NCBI GenBank assembly: GCA_016293865.1
Contig: JAEDDG010000052.1
Location: forward strand, 1 to 9,358
Direction: 5' to 3'
DNA length: 9,358 nt
Origin: Oscillospiraceae bacterium
Lineage (GTDB): Bacteria > Bacillota > Clostridia > Oscillospirales > Oscillospiraceae
The notes under the pieces were generated by a model. The model saw nothing but the letters and a program-made list of their open reading frames with translations. It searched no databases and was not told the origin of the DNA. Below are positions 4,956 to 9,358 of this stretch, in pieces. The position numbers and the translations under genes are program-made. How positions within the stretch are numbered: the first letter of the stretch is position 1; every line of letters starts with the position of its first letter.

Positions 4956-6215
4956 ATGAAACGGCAGTATAATCCGTATGATCAGATGTGTGATGTGCTG
5001 GGACAGGCGGCGCAGCTGCTGGAGATCCCGCAGAGCGACTATATCCCTCTGCTTTACCCGGAGCGTGAGCTGAAGGTCAGTTTTCCTGTCCGGATGGACG
5101 ACGGCAGCATCCGTATGTTTGAAGGCTATCGCGTGCAGCACAGTTCGGCGCGTGGCCCCTGCAAGGGAGGCATCCGTTTTCATCCCCAGGTGGACCTGGA
5201 CGAAGTGAAGGCGCTTGCCGGTTGGATGAGCCTGAAGTGCGCGCTGGTTGATATTCCCTTCGGCGGCGCGAAAGGTGCTGTCAGGGTTGATCCTGGAAGT
5301 GTGTCCCATGCAGAACTGGAGCGCATCACACGCAGCTATACTGCGTCCGTACTGCCCCTGATCGGGCCTGAACGGGATATCCCGGCGCCGGACGTGGGGT
5401 CCAACCCGGAGATGATGGGCTGGATTATGGATACATTCTCAGCATTCCGCGGATATGCAGCGCCCGGAGCGGTCACCGGGAAACCGGTGGGCATCGGCGG
5501 TTCGCTGGGCAGAGGTGAGGCCACAGGCCGCGGCGTTCTGATTGCCGCGCGGGAGCTGTTCAAAAAACTGGGCAGACAGCTGTCCGGCACCCGCGTGGCT
5601 GTACAGGGCCTGGGAAATGTCGGCGGTACGGCGGCGCGGCTGCTTGCCGGTGAAGGCTGCAGGATAGTGGCTGCGGCAGATGTGTCCGGCGGACTGTTTT
5701 GTGCAGACGGACTGGACGCGGAAGCGCTTTACGCACACTGCACGGAAAAACGTCGCTTTTTGAAGGATTTTGACGCACCCGGCGCTGTCCGCTGCAGTGT
5801 GGAGGATGTGCTCTGTGCCGATGTGGATCTTCTGATTCCGGCAGCACTGGAAAACCAGCTGACCGGGGCGTTGGCAGACCGTGTCCGGGCGCCGCTGATT
5901 GTGGAAGGCGCTAACGGGCCGACGACGGTTGAGGCGGACGCATGTTTTGCCCGTATGGGGAAGTATGTGGTTCCCGACATTCTGGCCAATGCCGGCGGCG
6001 TGATTGTGTCCTATTATGAGTGGGTGCAGAATCTGCAGACGCTGATGTGGGATGAAAAGCAGGTGAACGCCATGCTGGAAAAAACCATGTGCCGGGCCTT
6101 TGACGAGGTGTGGCGCACGGCCGCCGGACGTGGCTGCAGTCTGCGGCTGGCCGCGAATATGGCGGCGCTGCAGCGACTGGTACAGACAAGAAAAATCCGC
6201 GGGATTTTCCCCTGA
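4956..6215 (+). CDS. gdhA: Glutamate dehydrogenase (Glu/Leu/Phe/Val dehydrogenase family)
   Basis: This 419-residue protein is a full-length member of the hexameric small-subunit GDH family, which interconverts glutamate with 2-oxoglutarate and ammonia using NAD(P). Substrate-domain motifs are GPCKGGIRFHP (67-77) with Lys70, MSLKCALVDIPFGGAKG (91-107) with Lys94 and catalytic Lys106, and PAPDVGSN (143-150) with catalytic Asp146. The coenzyme domain begins at VAVQGLGNVGG (214-224; GLGNVG Rossmann turn), and VVPDILANAGGVIVSYYEW (338-356) is highly typical. The residues after the second Rossmann strand (AADVSGG, 240-246) do not let me decide between NAD and NADP. The ATG at 4956 has GAGGAGGG (4943-4950) with ideal spacing. 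The gene stands alone between the inverted repeat upstream and a strong terminator. In anaerobic clostridia such enzymes often serve amino-acid fermentation, but an assimilatory role is equally possible. The symbol is by family, and specificity for glutamate rather than Leu/Phe/Val is inferred. Confidence 0.92.
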   Translation: MKRQYNPYDQMCDVLGQAAQLLEIPQSDYIPLLYPERELKVSFPVRMDDGSIRMFEGYRVQHSSARGPCKGGIRFHPQVDLDEVKALAGWMSLKCALVDIPFGGAKGAVRVDPGSVSHAELERITRSYTASVLPLIGPERDIPAPDVGSNPEMMGWIMDTFSAFRGYAAPGAVTGKPVGIGGSLGRGEATGRGVLIAARELFKKLGRQLSGTRVAVQGLGNVGGTAARLLAGEGCRIVAAADVSGGLFCADGLDAEALYAHCTEKRRFLKDFDAPGAVRCSVEDVLCADVDLLIPAALENQLTGALADRVRAPLIVEGANGPTTVEADACFARMGKYVVPDILANAGGVIVSYYEWVQNLQTLMWDEKQVNAMLEKTMCRAFDEVWRTAAGRGCSLRLAANMAALQRLVQTRKIRGIFP

Positions 6216-6272
6216 ACTCTGCTGCAGCCTGCAGACGGAATCAGAGCACCCCGTAAAAAACAATCCGTGCAG

Positions 6273-6318
6273 AAACGGCGCAGTTCCTCCTTCCGGGAAC
6301 TGCGCCGTTTTTCTTTTT
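6273..6318 (+). terminator. Rho-independent terminator of the GDH gene
   Basis: A perfect 15-base stem (6273-6287 with 6296-6310) with a GC-rich core GGCGCAGTTCC encloses an eight-base loop. It runs into T5-C-T5 (6308-6318). It lies 57 bases after the GDH stop and is the strongest terminator in the window. Confidence 0.95.
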
Positions 6319-6417
6319 CTGCGCTGCAGAATATATGACCGCAATGGAAGATCCCGGCGGGATGAGGCGGGACATCCGTGTAAGGCGGCTGGGGCGCTGC
6401 CCGTGCCTGAAAGTGAG

Positions 6418-6456
6418 TCAAATGGAGCCGGCAGATGACCTGCCGGCTCCATTTGA
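6418..6456 (-). terminator. Long perfect hairpin at the 3' end of the kinase gene
   Basis: Seventeen bases (6418-6434) pair perfectly with 6440-6456 around a five-base loop, with core GGAGCCGGCAG. It starts 14 bases beyond the stop codon of the minus-strand kinase, so it is best read as that gene's transcription end. On the minus strand the right arm ends in ATTTGA and runs into CTCACTTTC, so a true U-tract is missing; termination may be incomplete or the stem may protect the mRNA end. The rest of the convergent gap (6319-6417) shows nothing I can support. Confidence 0.6.
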
Positions 6457-6470
6457 TATATGCTTCGGTA

Positions 6471-8972
6471 TTAACCCTTCAGATTTTCTGCGATGACCTT
6501 TATCATCTCTTCAATTGCGATCGGTTTTGACAAATGTCCGTTCATACCTGCATCCAGTGATGCCTGCACGTCCTCTGCAAAGGCATTTGCGGTCATGGCG
6601 ATGATGGGAATTGTGCGGGCGTCCGGGCGGTCCTGCACAGCACGGATGGCCGCCGTGGCCTCATAACCGTTCATCTCCGGCATCATAATGTCCATCAGGA
6701 TCATATCAAAGGCGTCCGGCGGACGTTCCGCGAAGGCATTCACCGCTTCTCTGCCATCCGAGACTCTGGTCACATGAATGCCCAGTTCCTCCAGCTGCAC
6801 CATGGCGATTTCCGCGTTCAGGTCATTGTCCTCGGCCAGCAGGATCCTGATGCCTGACAGATCTGTTTTTTGGGCGGGGAGGACCTGCATCTGAACATTG
6901 CTTTTATCTGTAAGCTCCATGGGCAGCTCCACAGTGAAGACGGAGCCCTCTCCCTTTTTGCTCTCGACAGAAATGGTTCCGCCCATCAGATCCACATACC
7001 GCTTGGTTATAGCCATCCCCAGCCCTGTGCCTTTGTACTGCGTCCGTGCGCCGTTGTCCTCCTGAGAAAACTCATCAAAAATATGCGCAACAAACTCCTC
7101 GCTCATGCCTACGCCGGTATCTGCGATGCGGTAGCGTACCACGATATGCCGCTCATCTGCGCCGGGACGGAAGCCGGATTCAAAGCTGATGCTGCCGCCG
7201 TCCGCTGTAAACTTTACGGCATTGCCCAGAATATTCACCAGCACTTCACGGATGCGCACAGCGTCAGCCAGCACATATGGGTTTTCCGGTACTGCCAGAT
7301 CTGTGCGGAATGTGATGTTCCGGTTGGACAGAAATCCATATGCAATGCTCAGCACAGTATCTGTGACTGCCGTAATATCGACGGGAGCGGGAGCAAATCT
7401 GATTTTGCCGCTCTCGATGCGGCTGATGTCCAGCACGTCGTTGATCAGAGTCAGCAGGTGTTCGGAGCTTTCCCCGATCTTTTTCAGACAGCTTCTGATC
7501 CCCGGCTCTGTTTCCTGCTTCATGGCGATGTTGGTGAAGCCGATGATCGCGTTCATGGGCGTTCGGATGTCGTGGGACATATTGTTCAGGAAGATGGTTT
7601 TTGCCCTGCTGGCACTCTCCGCAGTACGAACTGCATCCTCCAGTTCTTGATTGATTTTCTTGTCGCTGGTACGGTCGGACAAATCCAGTATGTATTTTTT
7701 CTCGCCCTGAATGTCGGTGCAGAATACAACCACATGGAACCACAGCTTTTCGCCGGTCTTCTGATGGGTATATTCTCTGTCCCACTCACATTGTTCGCCG
7801 GGCTGAAAACACGACAGCTGCTCCAGTATGCGGAAGGATTCGTCCTCGCGGAGCAGGTGTCCAAGCTTATGAATGTCGCTGAGAACCTGCTGCGCCGAAA
7901 TGCCGAGCAGCTTCTCAATATTGGGACTTACATATTCCACGCGGAAGTCATTTGCATCCACCATCAGAAAAACGTCATTCACATTGACGGACAGCTTGGA
8001 GAAAAGCTCATCACGGACAAGAAGCTCGTGGTCCTTCCGTTTCAGCTTTTGCCGGTTTTGCTGAATCACCAGCAGCAACAGCGTCGCTGCAAGGCTGATC
8101 ACAATGACCGACACCACAATGATGGTGATGGACTGGAGCTTGTTCATGCTGGCGTTGACAACGTCGGTGGGTACAATTCCAAGAACGATCCAGCTCTGGA
8201 AATCCGCGGGCTCATAGACCAGGTAATAGCTTCTGCCGTTGACGTCAAATACCATTTCACCGGAGTTGCCCGCGAGAAAGTCAGCCTGCAGGGCGTCAAT
8301 CTCCTCTTCGGACAGTCGGTCGGATTTTTCCAGCAGAGCCAAAATGTTGCGGATGTTCTTCAGGTCCGCGCTGCCGTTATCCACAACAACCCTGCCGTCA
8401 GGCAGGACCGCAAAGGTGCTGGCCTGCCCGGCGAAGGCAGAGATTTTCAGAGTTTCCACCATATCGGAGTTGCTGAATGTGATGGCAATGGCCTCATAGT
8501 CAAAGCCGTGGTAGCTGCCCTGTGCAGTTGGAACGGCAAATACCATGATTTCCGGATTGTCCGGAACAACAGAGTTGGCGACTATCGGCAGCCTGTCCAG
8601 TATCAGGTCCGAAAGCTTTTCCCGCAGCTCCAGGTAGCCCCGGCGTCCCTCCAGCGTGAGATAATCGCCGTTGCGGGAGATAAAGTAGAAGTCGGTGAAA
8701 TTGCTCTCATCCCGGGCCTGGTTCACATAGGACGCAATTTCCGCCTCGTCTTTCCCGGTCTCCAAATAGGGCACCCACATCCGCATGCGGCTCCAGTTGA
8801 CAGTGACCAGATTGTGCAGAGCCTGATTCGCCTGGTGGAAAATCTCTGCAAGATGGGCAGTGCTCTCCTCGTAAATTGTACGGGAGACAAAGCTGAAATA
8901 GGCAGAGCCGGCGCAAAGCAGACCAGCAGCCAGCACAAACGCAAGCAGCAGAGTAAGCATTCGTTTTTTCAA
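6471..8972 (-). CDS. Membrane-bound hybrid sensor histidine kinase (Cache-PAS-HisKA-HATPase-REC)
   Basis: This 833-residue sensor kinase has a membrane segment at about 5-27, an extracytoplasmic region 30-278 resembling a double-Cache sensor (for example FYFISRNGDYLTLEGR, 95-110), and a second membrane segment at about 281-303. A PAS-like domain (about 325-435) follows, then HisKA with SHDIRTPMNA (466-475) and phospho-acceptor His467. The ATPase domain has N-box NILGNAVKF (580-588), G1 DTGVG (618-622) and G2 GTGLG (648-652). A C-terminal receiver (about 708-830) has acidic Glu714/Asp715, phospho-acceptor Asp761 in MILMDIMMPEMNG (757-769), Thr794 and Lys816. It presumably autophosphorylates on His467 and passes phosphate to Asp761 in response to an external small ligand. 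No HPt domain or output regulator is in the window, so the end target is unknown. The TTG start at 8972 is chosen for its strong ribosome binding site; the first ATG is four codons later. It lies 33 bases after the nucleotidase-like gene, probably in one operon. Confidence 0.93.
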   Translation of the reverse strand: MKKRMLTLLLAFVLAAGLLCAGSAYFSFVSRTIYEESTAHLAEIFHQANQALHNLVTVNWSRMRMWVPYLETGKDEAEIASYVNQARDESNFTDFYFISRNGDYLTLEGRRGYLELREKLSDLILDRLPIVANSVVPDNPEIMVFAVPTAQGSYHGFDYEAIAITFSNSDMVETLKISAFAGQASTFAVLPDGRVVVDNGSADLKNIRNILALLEKSDRLSEEEIDALQADFLAGNSGEMVFDVNGRSYYLVYEPADFQSWIVLGIVPTDVVNASMNKLQSITIIVVSVIVISLAATLLLLVIQQNRQKLKRKDHELLVRDELFSKLSVNVNDVFLMVDANDFRVEYVSPNIEKLLGISAQQVLSDIHKLGHLLREDESFRILEQLSCFQPGEQCEWDREYTHQKTGEKLWFHVVVFCTDIQGEKKYILDLSDRTSDKKINQELEDAVRTAESASRAKTIFLNNMSHDIRTPMNAIIGFTNIAMKQETEPGIRSCLKKIGESSEHLLTLINDVLDISRIESGKIRFAPAPVDITAVTDTVLSIAYGFLSNRNITFRTDLAVPENPYVLADAVRIREVLVNILGNAVKFTADGGSISFESGFRPGADERHIVVRYRIADTGVGMSEEFVAHIFDEFSQEDNGARTQYKGTGLGMAITKRYVDLMGGTISVESKKGEGSVFTVELPMELTDKSNVQMQVLPAQKTDLSGIRILLAEDNDLNAEIAMVQLEELGIHVTRVSDGREAVNAFAERPPDAFDMILMDIMMPEMNGYEATAAIRAVQDRPDARTIPIIAMTANAFAEDVQASLDAGMNGHLSKPIAIEEMIKVIAENLKG

Positions 8973-8979
8973 GTCGCCG

Positions 8980-8988
8980 CCTCCTTTT
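8980..8988 (-). promoter_or_regulatory. Strong ribosome binding site that fixes the TTG start of the kinase
   Basis: On the minus strand AAAAGGAGG (plus-strand CCTCCTTTT) lies seven bases before the TTG at 8972-8970. The next in-frame start, ATG at 8960, would be 19 bases away, too far for this site. The TTG is therefore the likely start despite the ATG alternative. Confidence 0.85.
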
Positions 8989-9005
8989 GGCTTGACGCCG
9001 CTTGT

Positions 9006-9358
9006 TCATTCAGCCTGAAAAATGGTTACATACTCCGTTGGTTCCAAAAGCTGTTTTGTTTTTTCAAGAGCGTCCCGGATGCAGTCGTGATTTGTGTACC
9101 TGTCCACATACTGGTCCTCGCGTTTCGCTTTCAGATCCTCCGGCATGGGACAGTTGCAGAAGGAATAGTGCTCCAGAAAGTCATCTGAACCCACCAGCAG
9201 CACCGTGTATTCGGTGTCATCCTCCAGAGGCTTCCCATCCACGGTGATCTCGCCCAGGGAGAACTTTCCGCGCTCCGTCTCGGTGACGGTGTATTCCATA
9301 CCGCTGGTAATCGGCAGCAGGTTGCGGTGCCGGACGGGGTTGGAGCCGTCCTCCTTCA
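9006..9358 (-). CDS. C-terminal part of a 5'-nucleotidase-like protein (cut by window edge)
   Basis: The frame is open from the right edge to a TGA at 9006-9008, giving about 117 residues of a longer protein. The internal ATG at 9299 is not needed as a start, because coding continues upstream of it. The stretch SGMEYTVTETERGKFSLGE, followed within a few residues by VDGKPLEDDTEYTVLLVGSD, follows the pattern of the 5'-nucleotidase C-terminal domain (UshA/CpdB type: SGLRY..., GKPLD...YTVATND). That domain binds the nucleotide substrate in secreted bifunctional metallophosphoesterases. The last 60 residues hold two cysteines in SFCNCPMP and a helical tail, and lack the glycine-rich stretch usual after the YTV strand. 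The catalytic metallophosphatase half, if there is one, lies outside the window, so activity and export are unproven. It is the upstream gene of the kinase unit. It could instead be a substrate-binding protein using only this fold. Confidence 0.55.
   Translation of the reverse strand, partial: KEDGSNPVRHRNLLPITSGMEYTVTETERGKFSLGEITVDGKPLEDDTEYTVLLVGSDDFLEHYSFCNCPMPEDLKAKREDQYVDRYTNHDCIRDALEKTKQLLEPTEYVTIFQAE

Noticed and set aside
5439..6452. A 337-codon minus-strand open frame opposite the GDH gene
   Set aside because: It would run through the 17-bp hairpin and the GDH terminator and shows no family motif.
6870..9188. A 772-codon open frame on the plus strand opposite the kinase gene
   Set aside because: Its predicted protein has no recognisable domain and lies wholly antisense to the kinase and nucleotidase-like genes, which carry intact motifs. 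It is explained by GC-rich codon use leaving the opposite strand open.

Overview
The window reads as a chromosomal stretch of an anaerobic, moderately high-GC Firmicute, probably a gut-type clostridium. This is inferred from strong AAGGAGG-type ribosome binding sites, TTG and GTG starts, a GntR/YtrA-regulated ABC module, near-consensus housekeeping promoters and the style of the hybrid sensor kinase. No species can be named from the sequence. There are seven genes, six complete and one cut by the right edge. No tRNA, rRNA, CRISPR array, insertion sequence or integrase was seen, and no gene-free gap exceeds 260 bases.

Left module (1-1978): a near-consensus promoter with palindromic operator-like sequences drives a three-gene, overlapping operon. 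It encodes a short GntR/YtrA-type repressor, an ABC ATPase and an ABC-2 type permease, and closes with a textbook rho-independent terminator. This is the usual layout of a self-regulated exporter or envelope-stress ABC system; its substrate cannot be read from sequence.

Middle (1979-4955): a separate promoter, again overlapped by a TCTGT/ACAGA palindrome, precedes a small alpha/beta hydrolase. It is followed by a stand-alone FAD enzyme of the fumarate reductase/L-aspartate oxidase flavoprotein family. That enzyme lacks some of the usual substrate-handling residues and has no iron-sulfur or membrane partner nearby. The gap after it holds a 12-bp hairpin and a widely spaced 9-bp inverted repeat.

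Right (4956-9358): a complete hexameric-type glutamate dehydrogenase ends in a strong terminator. It converges on a minus-strand pair: a gene whose C-terminus resembles the 5'-nucleotidase C-terminal domain (cut by the window edge) and, 33 bases downstream, a membrane hybrid histidine kinase with a Cache-like sensor, PAS, HisKA, ATPase and receiver domains. The pair probably forms one transcription unit.

The observations most worth checking are the shared palindromes that may tie the hydrolase to the GntR/ABC repressor, the diverged active site of the FAD enzyme, the structured region before the glutamate dehydrogenase gene, and the nucleotidase-like/kinase pairing. Most of the content belongs to known families. 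Nothing here is convincing evidence of a wholly new system.
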